Positions 50,681-60,375 of a stretch of 64,000 nt of DNA are shown in pieces (position 1 is the stretch's first letter; each line of letters opens with the position of its first letter). The stretch spans positions 1,054,001-1,118,000 of the forward strand of contig NZ_OOHJ01000018.1 of NCBI RefSeq assembly GCF_900323885.1, given 5' to 3'. Below the pieces are notes generated by a model. The model saw nothing but the letters and a program-made list of their open reading frames with translations. It did no database searches and was not told where the DNA came from. Position numbers and translations under genes: made by a program. Source of the DNA: [Actinomadura] parvosata subsp. kistnae (GTDB lineage Bacteria; Actinomycetota; Actinomycetes; Streptosporangiales; Streptosporangiaceae).

Positions 50681-53600
50681 TCAGATACAGGTGGCTCCTG
50701 GATTCACCGTTCGACTCGCATTATTGTGAACACAATCATCGAGGAAAGGTACCCCATCCAGGCTCGCTTCCATGCGAAACTTGGAAGGTCTTCCACTGCG
50801 GCCATTATAGAATACTGTCACCCTGTAATCGACGACACCCTTTCCATTGGCACTCTCTACTGCCTCTCGGACTCGGTTTTCGCGAGACTTCACTGTCTGG
50901 TTATTGACGGTCGAAAGGCATGGGACAAGATTCTCTCTCTTCTTTCCGCTACCCCCCAGCTGTTTGCCAATTAGATGACATCTGTTATATCGGTAGGCCT
51001 TCGAGCCTGGCAGCTGCGGATTTTTTTTGGGCCAATATGCGGGACCAGGTTTCTTTCTTGCATCCGATCCGCCTTGTAAGTCGGATGGACGGCAGTACCG
51101 CGCAACCCCAGCGATAGGACGGTTGAAAGGATCCACATAATTATTCTTGAAGGATTCACAATCGGGCTCCGGTCCACCGCCTCCCGGTGGCGGACTCTCC
51201 GAGCCAGGGGAAGGCTCAGGCGTGGGGTCAGTGCCACCTTCTGGGTCGGTTGTCGGTCGCTCGCGAGTCGGAACAAAGTCAACGCCGTCATCAGGGTCAA
51301 CCCCACCGAAGGGCGCCAGGTCCCCATCACCGATCACGATGATGATCGGGATGACGGGGTCCAATGCTGGCGCCGGGTCGATCATACATTTTTTGCCACA
51401 ATTAGGTCGCTTAGGGCCGGGAACATAACACATGACAGCGCATGGGTCTTCTTTGGGCTCTCCACCTGTCGGGCGGTGAGCGGCAGGAGGGCGGTATACG
51501 GCAGGAGGTCGCGGAGCATTATTCGAGGTCGACGTGGCATCATTATGACGCTCAGGATTACTCTTCTCCTTATTAGATTTCGAACCCTTGTCTTTGCTGT
51601 TAGGGCGGTTGGGGCACTGGTTAGAGAACTCCGCACAGGGGTCGGGGTTGCAGCTGGTTGCCTTGCCGAAACGGTCCCTGCATACGTCATTGTCCCTATT
51701 AGTCTCACCGATGAAGCCGTCACAAACAGCTCCTAATCCTGGCGCCACGATAAATCCAGGGACGCAGAGTGGATCGGGTTTGTGACCTGATGGGTCGCCG
51801 TAGTTGAGGGGACTGGCTTGTCCATATCCGTGGCGGTTCATTCGGGCGGACGGGTTCGGTTCTAGTGTCCAGGTGTCGCGGCTGGTGAAGGTGCCGGTGC
51901 CGGGCTGATACCAGCGGGCGTGCATGTTGACGTTGCCGGTGTCGGGATCGGTGTATTCGCTCTGGTAGCCGAGGCCGGGTTTGGTGCCGGTTTGGGCGGT
52001 GACTTCGCCGAAGGGGTTGTAGGTGGTCGTGTTGGACAGGGCGGTTCCAGTGAAGGTGCCGATCAGGTCCTGGTGCAGGTCGGTGAGCGCGCCCGCGGCG
52101 GGGGCGGCGCCTTCCTTGACGCTGATCAGGCCGCCGAAGGGGTCACGACCGTAGCTGGCTTGCACGGCACCGGCCGGGTCGGTGATGGCGATGATGTCGT
52201 TGTCGAGGCCGGCGTAGACGAACCGCTGCTGAGTTCCGCCGCTCTTTTGGCGGGTGAGCATGCGGTCGAAGGCGTCGTAGGTGTAGGTGGCGTCGCCGTC
52301 GTTGATGAGCCGGTCGAAGGCGTCGAAGGTGAGGTGGCGGGTGTTGCCGTTCTTGGTCTGGGTGGCGAGGGTGCCGCGCGGGGTGTAGGTGTAGGTGCTG
52401 CCGTCCCCTTCGAGCAGGCGGTTGCGTTCGTCGTAGGTGTAGGTCTTGTCGCCGGCCTTGGTGCGGTTGCCGGAGGCGTCCCACTCGTAGCTGGTGGTGG
52501 TGCCGTCGGGGCCGGTCCAGGAGGTGAGGCGGCCGGCGTGGTCGTAGCCGTAGGTGTTGCTGCCCGCTCCGGCGAGGCCTTCGGTGACCTTGCTGGTGAG
52601 GTTGTCGTCCTTGTCCCACCCGTAAGTGATCTTGGCGAGTTGGCCGCCGCTGCTGTTCTTCAGCGTGTGCGTCTTGATGCGGTCGAGGGCGTCGTAGGTG
52701 TAGGACTGGGTGTTGGCCGGGTTGGCGGAGGTGATGGTGGTGAGCCGGTCGGCCTTGTCGTAGTCGTAGGTGTTGGTGCGTCCGCTGACCGGGTCGGTGA
52801 CGGTCTTGAGCCGGTTGTCGGCGTCCCAGGCGTAGGTGGTGGTGCCGGTGACGTCGGCGCGCTGGGTGGGGTTGCCGAGGGCGTCATAGGCGTAGGCGGT
52901 GCTGGTCCCAGCCGGGGTGGTGAGCTTGGTCAGCAGGCTGCGGTCGTTGTATTCGAGGGTGTTGCCGCTGACCGCGGTGGGGCGGTCGGCCAGGTCGTAG
53001 GTGTAGGTCTTGTCGTCGGCGACGATGCCGGCCCCGGAGCCGCTGACCTTGGTGAGCCGGTTGAGGTTGTCGTACTGCTTGTCGTGACGCACGCCGCCGG
53101 GCTGGATGAGCGCGGTCTCGTTGCCGGCCACGTCGTAGACGTGGGTCCAGGTGCGGTCGGCCAGGTCGGGGTGGGCGGTGGTGGCCGGCTCGGTCAGGGT
53201 TTCGATCAGGCCGAGGGTGTTGTAGCCGGTCCAGGTGGCGTTGCCGCGGCCGTCGGTGATCCGGGTGCGGGCGCCGGTGGCGTCGTAGCCGAAGCTGGTG
53301 GTGATGGACTTGCTGTCGGAGACCGGTTCGACGAGCTCGGTCAGCAGGTCGGTGGCGTCGTAGCTGCGCCGGGTGACGTGGCCCTCGCCGGAGGTGTAGC
53401 GGGTGGCGTTGCCGGCGGCGTCGTAGCCCAGGCCGACCGTGCGGACCGTCGCTCCGGTGTTGTCCAGGCTCTTCACGCTGATCAGGCGACCGGCCAGGTC
53501 GTACTCGCCGACCATGGCGTTGTCGAGCGGGTTGGTCATCTTGGCGGGGCGGCCGAGCGCGTCGTAGCTGTACTTGGTGGTCTCCCGGGCCGGGTCGGTG

Positions 53601-56600
53601 ACCGATTCGACCTCGCCGGCCGCGTTCACGGTGTAGTCGGTGGTCTTGTTGCCCGGCTGGACCTGCTTGGTGAGGTAGCCGGCGTCGTTGTAGGTGAGCG
53701 TGGTGACGTACGCGGCGCTGGTGGGCTTGCGTTCGATCACGGTCTGGGTGATCTGGCGGCCCAGGTCGTCGTAGGTGGCCTGGACGCGCGCGCCGGTCGG
53801 GTCGACCGCCGCGAGCTGCTCACCCGCCAGGTCGTACTCGGAGATCCACTGCCCGGCCGGCTGGCCCGCGGCGGCGGGCGGGTCGGTCACCCGGACCGGG
53901 TTGCCGAGCGCGTCGTATTCGGTCGTGGTGATCTGCCCGCGCGGGTCGGTGACCTTGGTCAGCCGACCGGCCGCATCGTAGGCGAAACCGATCTTTGGGG
54001 TGACCGGGGTGCCACCGGGCGGCGTGTACGGCATGGCGGTCAGCGAGGTGCGGCGGCCCATCTTGTCGAAACCGGCGGTGGACAGGCGGCCTTCCGGATC
54101 GATGACGTGGGTCTGCCAGCCCGCGCTGTTGTAGCCGATCCGGGTGGTGGGGCGGCCCTGCTGCGCGCTTCCGGCCTTCTCGATGGTGACGCTGGGGGCC
54201 TTGATCTCGATCAGGCGGCCGAGCGCGTCGTAGGTGTTGGTGGTGGTGTAGTCGGCGGCGGTGGCGCCTGCGGCGTTACCACGCGGATCGGTGACCGCGG
54301 TGGCCAGGCCGCGATCGTCGACCGTCCAGGTGGTGGTGAGGTCCTCGTCACCGTTCTCGACCGTCTGCCGGGTCAGGACCCCGGCCGCGTTGTAGCCATA
54401 GCTGACGCTCTCCGCGCGGGTACCGCCCGCCGCGCCGGTGTACGTCTCCTTGATCGTCTGGTCGTTGGCGTCGTAGTCGAAGACGGTTCTGCGGTTCAGC
54501 TTGGCCGGATCGAGGGTGGCCGAGGTGAGCCGACCGGCGGCATCGTAGGTGTATGCGGTGGTGGTGATGATGTTGGAGACGGTGCCGTCAGCGTTGAGGG
54601 TGCCACCGTTGTCTTGGCGCAGCAGGTTTCCTGCGGGGTCGTAGGCGTTCTGCTCCAGCACCACGTCCTTGGTGGTGGTGGTGCCGTTCACCTTGACGTC
54701 GTCGCCGATCACCCGCGACAGCAGGTTGTCCCCGAAGTAGGTGTAGGACGTCTTGCGGAGCATCGCATCGACCTGGGCGGCCAGCCGGCCCGCCGGGTCG
54801 TAGGAGTAGGACTCCAGCGTGATTTCCGTGGCCGGTTGCGGGCTGACCGGGCTGCCGGTCCAGTTCTTGAGCGTGCGCTTCTCCAGCTCGCCACGCTTGG
54901 TGTAGATGTAGCCGAACACCGAGCCCAGCTGGTCGGTGACCGTTGTCTGCCGACCGCGGTTGTCCCAGGCGGTCCGGACGACGCCGCCCTCGGGATCGGT
55001 GACGGTCTCCTCACGGCCGTGGGCGTCGTAGGTGTAGGTGGTCGTCCGGGCCGGGTCGCCGCCGGTCAGGTCCTTGACCGTCTCGGTGAGCCGGTGGCCG
55101 TCCGGATCGTAGGTGTAGCTGGTCTGCGCGGTGTGCGTGACGCCGGTGATCTCGTTCTTCACTCCAGGCGCGGTCTGCGTCGCCAGTCGCCCTAGGTTGT
55201 CGTAGGTGAAGGTGGTCTTCACTCCGCCGGGCTGTGCTTGCGAGATCTGGGTCTGTGCGACGACGCGCCCAAGCTCGTCATGCTCGAATTGGGTGACCAG
55301 TCCCGAGGGATCGGTCTGTTCGGCGAGATCCCCGGATGCGGTGTAGCGCAGCTTGGTGGCGTTCCCCTTGGCGTCGGTACGCGTCTTGATCAAGCCGGCG
55401 GGAACCGTGCCGCCGCCGACGGCGGGTTCACTGCCGTCGGTGTAGGCGGCCGTGGTCGAGCGTCCGCTGGGGAAGTCCGGCGTCGCGGGGGTGGTTTTCT
55501 TTACCTGCTCGCCGTACTGGTTGTACTCGAAGGTGGTGGCGTAGGTGTTGTCGTAGGCGGTGGACGAACGGGCGTCGCGCACCTTGACCACGCGGTCGTT
55601 GCGCGGGTCGAACTCATCCGCGCTCCGGGGGTAGTACTCGGTGTGAACCGTCTGGCAGCTCGCGCTGCTCCGGCATGTGGTCGTGCTGACGGTGTTGCCG
55701 CGCTCGTCGTTCGCCCAGGTGACCGTGTTGTTGTTCGGGTCGGTGATCTCGGACAGGAAACCACCGGTGTCGTATTTGAAGCTGGTCTTCTTCTCCGCCT
55801 GGTCGATCGCCGCGATCTGCCGGTAGCCGCGCCAGGGGTCGTACTCGAACTTCAGGTTGTTCTGGGACGGGTCGGTAACGGTGGCCGTGCTGACCCACCT
55901 GCTGGAGTCGAGGACCGGAACGCCGACCTTCCACGTTCCGCCATCGGAGTCGGTGTGGGTGCTCAACCGCCCGCTGGCCGGGTCGTACGTGTTCGACGCC
56001 CAGATCCGGCCGGACGGAAGCGTGACCTTCGACAGCGAGAACGCCGCTTCCGCCCGCGCCTCGTAGTGTGCGCGCACCTCAGTTGCGGTAAGGGCCCGGC
56101 CGTAGAAGGCGACCTCGTCAATGGAGCCCTCGAAGCCGAACTCGGTCGGCTGGCTGATGCCCGCAGGAGTGCCGGGCAAGGAGGACGCGGCCGCGCCCGT
56201 GCCGACGACCGAACCGTTGACCCAATACCTGGCTTCCACACCGATCGGCTGGGACCCGGCAGCCGTGCCGTCCACGTAGAGCGAGGTGAGGTCGCTGGTC
56301 GCCGTGATGACCGCATGATGCCACTGGCCGTCGTTGACGGTCTGCTGCGAGACGACCGGGGTGTCGCTGCCGTCGAGTCCTGCTACCTTCAGCATGCCGC
56401 GCAGCTTGCCGTCCGTACCCACGTACAGGCCGGGAATGCCGTAGCCGGGAGAGGAGGGATTCCAAGAGCCCTGGCTATACCCGCCGCGCGCTGCCCAGTA
56501 GATGAACCCGGACTTCGTGGTCTTGAACCAGGCCTCGACCGATACCTGATTTCCCAGGTCGGGCAGCACCGGGCTGGTCTCGAAGTAGGAGGAGCGTCCG

Positions 56601-58222
56601 CTGCCCTGGAAGGTGACCGCCGCGTTGGTCGTCCCGGACAACGCGCCCGCCTGGCCCGTCAGGACCCCGCTGCTGAACCGCTGGCAGCCCAGCGCCTGGG
56701 CCTCGTCCGGGAAGCACTGCACCGTGCCCATCTCCGGCCAGGTCTCGGTACGCACCTCACCCAGGCGGAAATAGTGCACGGGACGGGAGTCCAGCACCGT
56801 CTCCCGATAACGGGAGGCGCTGTCGTAGGTGTAGACGGTGCAGGCGCTGTCCTGCCCCGGCGGGCACACCCGCCCCAGCCGATCGCCGTCGTAGTGGTAG
56901 GTCCAGGTCAGCGGCGCCCCGCCGACCGGATCGGTGGACACCGAGGTGACGTGGTCCCCCGTCCAGGCGAACGTCAGCGAACGCCCGCCGTCCGCGCTCA
57001 CCTTGGTGAGCTTGCCTCCGGTGTAGGTCAGCTGCTGGCCACGTCCGCGGCTGTCGGCCACCTTCAACAGGCGGCCCTGGGCGTCGAAGTCGTAGACCGA
57101 GGACTGCTTGTCCATCAGCTTCCAGCCGCCACCGCTCTGCTTGGTCAGCGTGAAGTGCATGCCGGGCGGGGACTGGTAGGTGCTCTTGCCCAGATGCTGG
57201 ATGAACCTGAGCTGCCGTCCATCGGGATAGGTGAGCAGCAACGACTCCGGCGTCCCTCCCTCAGAGTCGATCTTCATGTCGAAGCGGGTGGACCAGCCCG
57301 CGCCGAACATCGCCTTGGCCCGCCGATCCAGGCTGTTGTAGGAGCGCACCACCGACAACGGAACCGCGCCGGCCGCTGCCACCGACGCGTCCGTGACGGT
57401 GGAGGTGTAGTTGCCTGGCAGCTGGTGAAACTCCTGGCCGTCCACCCCGCTGGTGGCCAGCAGTGAGCTCACCAGCGGCTGGCGCACACCGGTGGTGAAG
57501 TACATATCGGTCAGCTGGCTGGTCGCGTCGTTGGTGGTGTCGCGCGCCCGGGCCTTCCACTTGTACCTCTTGCCCCACTCAAGCTTGCCGGCGGGCACCG
57601 TCCAGAACGGCTCAGTCCAGTCTCTCCACGGCGAAATGGTGCACGGGCCCGTCCCGCCCGTGTTGGTCACCTCGCAAACTTCGTACTGACGCTCGACCTC
57701 CCACGAGGGGGTCGAGCCGTATCCATAGGCTTCCAGCCGCAGCTGCGGGGTCAGGGTGTCGAGCTGAGCGCCGTCCACCGGGCGTGCCGACCACAGCGAA
57801 GGCGGCTCGTCCGCCGCCGCAACCGCCTGCCGTTCAGCGCCCCTGGAAGCCAAACTCCGCTCAATCCCATCCGACGGCACTTCCCCCGTCGGCGGCTCAC
57901 CCTTCAAAGGCCGCTCACCGGCATATAACCGGTCCGGCCCCAGCGCTCCTTTGGGCGGCTTGACTGAAGCCCTCTTCTCCCCAGGAGAGGCGTTCTTTTC
58001 CGCTCGCGTAACCGAACTGTCCACCAAGGCAGGCAGGACGCCTGCACTCCCCCGCTGCTGCTGCGGGACCTCCACCGCCGGCTGCTGTAACTCAGCCTGC
58101 TGGACCTCGGCCGCCACCGGCTGCACTGGGAGCTGCAGAAGGCCCGGTAACAGCAGCGCCAAGGTGACCGAGGCGATCTTCGCCGTCCACCAAGACCCAG
58201 CCAAACACGACCTTGAGGACAT
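50681..58222 (-). CDS. RHS/YD-repeat polymorphic toxin with DNA/RNA non-specific endonuclease tip
   Basis: A 2,513-residue secreted giant. Signal peptide at the start (TLALLLPGLLQLPVQPVAA). DUF6531-like start of the shell (VPLSVVRSYNSLDRRAKAMF), a LamG-like domain (residues about 500-720: VSVEAWFKTTKSG, GQWHHAVITATSDLTSLYVD), then many YD repeats (YDAAGRLTKVTDPRG and kin) ending in the RHS core NMHARWYQPGTGTFTSRDTW and NYGDPSGH (about residue 2145). After it comes a Pro-rich linker and a tip with RYNRCHLIGKQLGG (His2416) and ENLVPCLSTVNNQTV, the Endonuclea_NS_2 type. The usual RGH is RCH here. The tip DNA (50681-51790) is AT-richer than the shell, typical of swapped toxin ends. Stop at 50681. 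Confidence 0.92.
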   Translation of the reverse strand: MSSRSCLAGSWWTAKIASVTLALLLPGLLQLPVQPVAAEVQQAELQQPAVEVPQQQRGSAGVLPALVDSSVTRAEKNASPGEKRASVKPPKGALGPDRLYAGERPLKGEPPTGEVPSDGIERSLASRGAERQAVAAADEPPSLWSARPVDGAQLDTLTPQLRLEAYGYGSTPSWEVERQYEVCEVTNTGGTGPCTISPWRDWTEPFWTVPAGKLEWGKRYKWKARARDTTNDATSQLTDMYFTTGVRQPLVSSLLATSGVDGQEFHQLPGNYTSTVTDASVAAAGAVPLSVVRSYNSLDRRAKAMFGAGWSTRFDMKIDSEGGTPESLLLTYPDGRQLRFIQHLGKSTYQSPPGMHFTLTKQSGGGWKLMDKQSSVYDFDAQGRLLKVADSRGRGQQLTYTGGKLTKVSADGGRSLTFAWTGDHVTSVSTDPVGGAPLTWTYHYDGDRLGRVCPPGQDSACTVYTYDSASRYRETVLDSRPVHYFRLGEVRTETWPEMGTVQCFPDEAQALGCQRFSSGVLTGQAGALSGTTNAAVTFQGSGRSSYFETSPVLPDLGNQVSVEAWFKTTKSGFIYWAARGGYSQGSWNPSSPGYGIPGLYVGTDGKLRGMLKVAGLDGSDTPVVSQQTVNDGQWHHAVITATSDLTSLYVDGTAAGSQPIGVEARYWVNGSVVGTGAAASSLPGTPAGISQPTEFGFEGSIDEVAFYGRALTATEVRAHYEARAEAAFSLSKVTLPSGRIWASNTYDPASGRLSTHTDSDGGTWKVGVPVLDSSRWVSTATVTDPSQNNLKFEYDPWRGYRQIAAIDQAEKKTSFKYDTGGFLSEITDPNNNTVTWANDERGNTVSTTTCRSSASCQTVHTEYYPRSADEFDPRNDRVVKVRDARSSTAYDNTYATTFEYNQYGEQVKKTTPATPDFPSGRSTTAAYTDGSEPAVGGGTVPAGLIKTRTDAKGNATKLRYTASGDLAEQTDPSGLVTQFEHDELGRVVAQTQISQAQPGGVKTTFTYDNLGRLATQTAPGVKNEITGVTHTAQTSYTYDPDGHRLTETVKDLTGGDPARTTTYTYDAHGREETVTDPEGGVVRTAWDNRGRQTTVTDQLGSVFGYIYTKRGELEKRTLKNWTGSPVSPQPATEITLESYSYDPAGRLAAQVDAMLRKTSYTYFGDNLLSRVIGDDVKVNGTTTTKDVVLEQNAYDPAGNLLRQDNGGTLNADGTVSNIITTTAYTYDAAGRLTSATLDPAKLNRRTVFDYDANDQTIKETYTGAAGGTRAESVSYGYNAAGVLTRQTVENGDEDLTTTWTVDDRGLATAVTDPRGNAAGATAADYTTTNTYDALGRLIEIKAPSVTIEKAGSAQQGRPTTRIGYNSAGWQTHVIDPEGRLSTAGFDKMGRRTSLTAMPYTPPGGTPVTPKIGFAYDAAGRLTKVTDPRGQITTTEYDALGNPVRVTDPPAAAGQPAGQWISEYDLAGEQLAAVDPTGARVQATYDDLGRQITQTVIERKPTSAAYVTTLTYNDAGYLTKQVQPGNKTTDYTVNAAGEVESVTDPARETTKYSYDALGRPAKMTNPLDNAMVGEYDLAGRLISVKSLDNTGATVRTVGLGYDAAGNATRYTSGEGHVTRRSYDATDLLTELVEPVSDSKSITTSFGYDATGARTRITDGRGNATWTGYNTLGLIETLTEPATTAHPDLADRTWTHVYDVAGNETALIQPGGVRHDKQYDNLNRLTKVSGSGAGIVADDKTYTYDLADRPTAVSGNTLEYNDRSLLTKLTTPAGTSTAYAYDALGNPTQRADVTGTTTYAWDADNRLKTVTDPVSGRTNTYDYDKADRLTTITSANPANTQSYTYDALDRIKTHTLKNSSGGQLAKITYGWDKDDNLTSKVTEGLAGAGSNTYGYDHAGRLTSWTGPDGTTTSYEWDASGNRTKAGDKTYTYDERNRLLEGDGSTYTYTPRGTLATQTKNGNTRHLTFDAFDRLINDGDATYTYDAFDRMLTRQKSGGTQQRFVYAGLDNDIIAITDPAGAVQASYGRDPFGGLISVKEGAAPAAGALTDLHQDLIGTFTGTALSNTTTYNPFGEVTAQTGTKPGLGYQSEYTDPDTGNVNMHARWYQPGTGTFTSRDTWTLEPNPSARMNRHGYGQASPLNYGDPSGHKPDPLCVPGFIVAPGLGAVCDGFIGETNRDNDVCRDRFGKATSCNPDPCAEFSNQCPNRPNSKDKGSKSNKEKSNPERHNDATSTSNNAPRPPAVYRPPAAHRPTGGEPKEDPCAVMCYVPGPKRPNCGKKCMIDPAPALDPVIPIIIVIGDGDLAPFGGVDPDDGVDFVPTRERPTTDPEGGTDPTPEPSPGSESPPPGGGGPEPDCESFKNNYVDPFNRPIAGVARYCRPSDLQGGSDARKKPGPAYWPKKNPQLPGSKAYRYNRCHLIGKQLGGSGKKRENLVPCLSTVNNQTVKSRENRVREAVESANGKGVVDYRVTVFYNGRSGRPSKFRMEASLDGVPFLDDCVHNNASRTVNPGATCI

Positions 58223-58571
58223 ACACCATCACGCTCCGAACCATAACGAGGGACACCCAGAGGTGTCGGACGTCACTCCACCCGCCCGGCAGGTTGGGCC
58301 CTGCTCGCGCAGTTCTGGAGCATGATCAAACGGACAGAGCGTAACTTTCCTAAGATCACCCGACAAGAGTCACTTTTGTTGTCATATGCTGACGGAATGC
58401 GACGTACCAAACTAAAGGTCGCGAAAATAACAAATGCTCACACTTCATGACAGAAGCAGGCAGGACTGATGGAGTGCGGCGAGACTCAACGCTCTGTGCA
58501 AGATGGACTTGTGGCCGCGCGACGATGGGCCCAGGTACGTCCCGGCCTGGGCCCTGCCCTTGCGACAACGG
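58223..58571. promoter_or_regulatory. Upstream region of the RHS gene
   Basis: A 349-base gap between two minus-strand genes; AT-rich around 58330-58450, where the RHS promoter should lie. No specific site identified. Confidence 0.35.
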
Positions 58572-60241
58572 CTACACGCCGGTGTCCTCCTGAACCGTGA
58601 CCTCATGGCCGGCCTCAGCCGGCTCGAAGCTGGTGTCGCCCCACTGCACGACGTACCGGTAACGACCGGCCTCCGCTGGTGTGTCGGTGAAGGCGAACGA
58701 GCCGTCGTCTGCAGTCGCCACACCCGGCAGGTCCGTGGTGACGGTGTTCCCGTCCTGGGTGAGGGTGCGCTGTACGCTCACCCAGGTCCCGGCGGCCGCA
58801 GCGTGGCCGTCGGTGGTCAGTGTGCCGGTGAGCCGCAGCGGGCTGCCGACGAGCCCCTCCGCGGGCCGGTCAGCGTGAGCGAGGCCGGAAAGCGGGTCCA
58901 GATGAATGCCGACGCCGTGGCTGCCCGGTGGTCGGAGTCGCCGTTCCAGCGCACCTCCCAGGTGGTGCCCCCACCAGCCGTTGACGTGTCGGTGAAGGTG
59001 AACGTGCCGTCCGCCGCGGTCGTCACGGCGGGGAGCGTGGTGGCCGCGCCGTGGTCCGGGCGGCGGGTCACGACGAGTTGCTGCGGGCCGGGAGCCGGCT
59101 CGCCGGACAGCGTGAGCCGGCCGGTCATGGTGAGCGGCTTGGACACGATCGACCAGTCAGGAGGCGTCAACGTCAGCGTGGATCCGCTGAGAGTCGTATC
59201 CTCCGCCCGCCACAGATGCAGCCTGCCGTCGCGTGAGGCTCTCAGCACGCTGAAGACGTCGTCGCCGGAGAAGGCCAGGCTTCCCTGCACCACGTCACCG
59301 ACCGGGTTGGCGGTCGTGTACGTCGTCGCCCCCGTTCCGGTGTCGAACAGGGTCAGGTCCACGCTGCCCCGCCAACTGCCTCCTGCTACGTGCTCGCCGT
59401 CCGGGCTGATCGCGACGGCTCGCCAGGAGCCATGGGACGCGGACTCCTCCCCGTAGGTGCGCGTCCTGGTCAGGCTGGTGGTGTCCCAGACGTCGAAGCG
59501 GTTGGGGGAGCCGAACGACGAGACAACCTTCGAGCCGTCCCCTGTAATGGCCAGGTCCAGCAGGTTCGACAGCTCGCCGTTCGCACTGCCTGAGATCACG
59601 CCGCGCGACGTGGGCGAGGCACCGCCCACGTCGTAGACCAACAGGTCCGTCGGCATGACGCCGGGATCTCCGAAGACCAGGGTGTCGCCGGCGGCGGCGA
59701 GGATCGGCGCGTAGCTCGTGTTCGGGCCGAATTCGACCGGCGCCGGCACCGCTGCCGACAGGTCGACGCCGAGAACGCCTCCGTTGTACATGTGCTGGCA
59801 GCCGTACCCGACCCAGAGCCGATCTCCGGACAGCGCCAGGTACGACGGGCACGGGTTCGAGGGCAGGGCGATCCGGCGGGTGATGGCGAGAGTGGCGGTG
59901 TCGATCTCGACGACCTCGTTCAAACCACGCAGCGCTGCGTACAGACGCGTGCCGTCGGGCCGCATCGCGAGGCCCTGCGCACCGGAGAGGCCGGCGATGG
60001 CGCCGCTGAGCACGCCCGCGGTGTCGGTGACGACGATCTGGTTCTCCGCACTGACGAAGACCTTGCCGCCACCCACAGCCACATCACCGCTCTTGGAGGT
60101 GACGCTCAGGGACACACCGAGGTCGGTCGTGGAGTCGGCGGCCGCCGCCGGGGCCAGGGTGGTGATCAAGCCTGCTGTCATGGCCACGACACCGCTTAGT
60201 GCGGCCAGGCGGCGCGTGAGTTCGAGGCGTAAAGGGCGCAC
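58572..60241 (-). pseudogene. Secreted beta-propeller/Ig-like protein, frameshifted
   Basis: From ATG 60241: signal peptide AALSGVVAMTAGLITTLAPA, a WD40/YncE-like propeller (AQGLAMRPDGTRLYAALRGL, WRAVAISPDGEHVAGGSW), then Ig-like repeats (TTAADGTFTFTDTS). The frame ends early at 58817 with PRRGSSAARCGSPAH. In the next frame the expected sequence goes on as AEGLVGSPLRLTGTLTTDGH and GVATADDGSFAFTDTPAEAG to a stop at 58572. One missing C in CCCGCGG at about 58858-58866 explains it. With the frame restored it would be about 555 residues, exported, role unknown. Sequencing error is a real alternative. Confidence 0.75.
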
Positions 60242-60338
60242 AGGATCTCCGATCTGGAGGAAGGGAAGATGTCGGCGCCCTGATCAAGTCAAAGAAAATC
60301 CGGGCCGTCAAGATCAAAGATCGGCCGGTAAGGCTGTC

Positions 60339-60372
60339 GACGGGCCCGGGCACAAGTCGGCCCGGGCCCGTC
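60339..60372 (-). terminator. Hairpin terminator after the HTH/TPR regulator
   Basis: GACGGGCCCGGGC pairs perfectly with GCCCGGGCCCGTC around an eight-base loop, just past the stop at 60376. Confidence 0.8.
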
Positions 60373-60375
60373 AAG

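Noticed and set aside
51920..55195. 1,091-codon Val/Gly-rich plus-strand frame opposite the RHS gene
   Set aside because: Mirror of YD repeats; low complexity, no domain.
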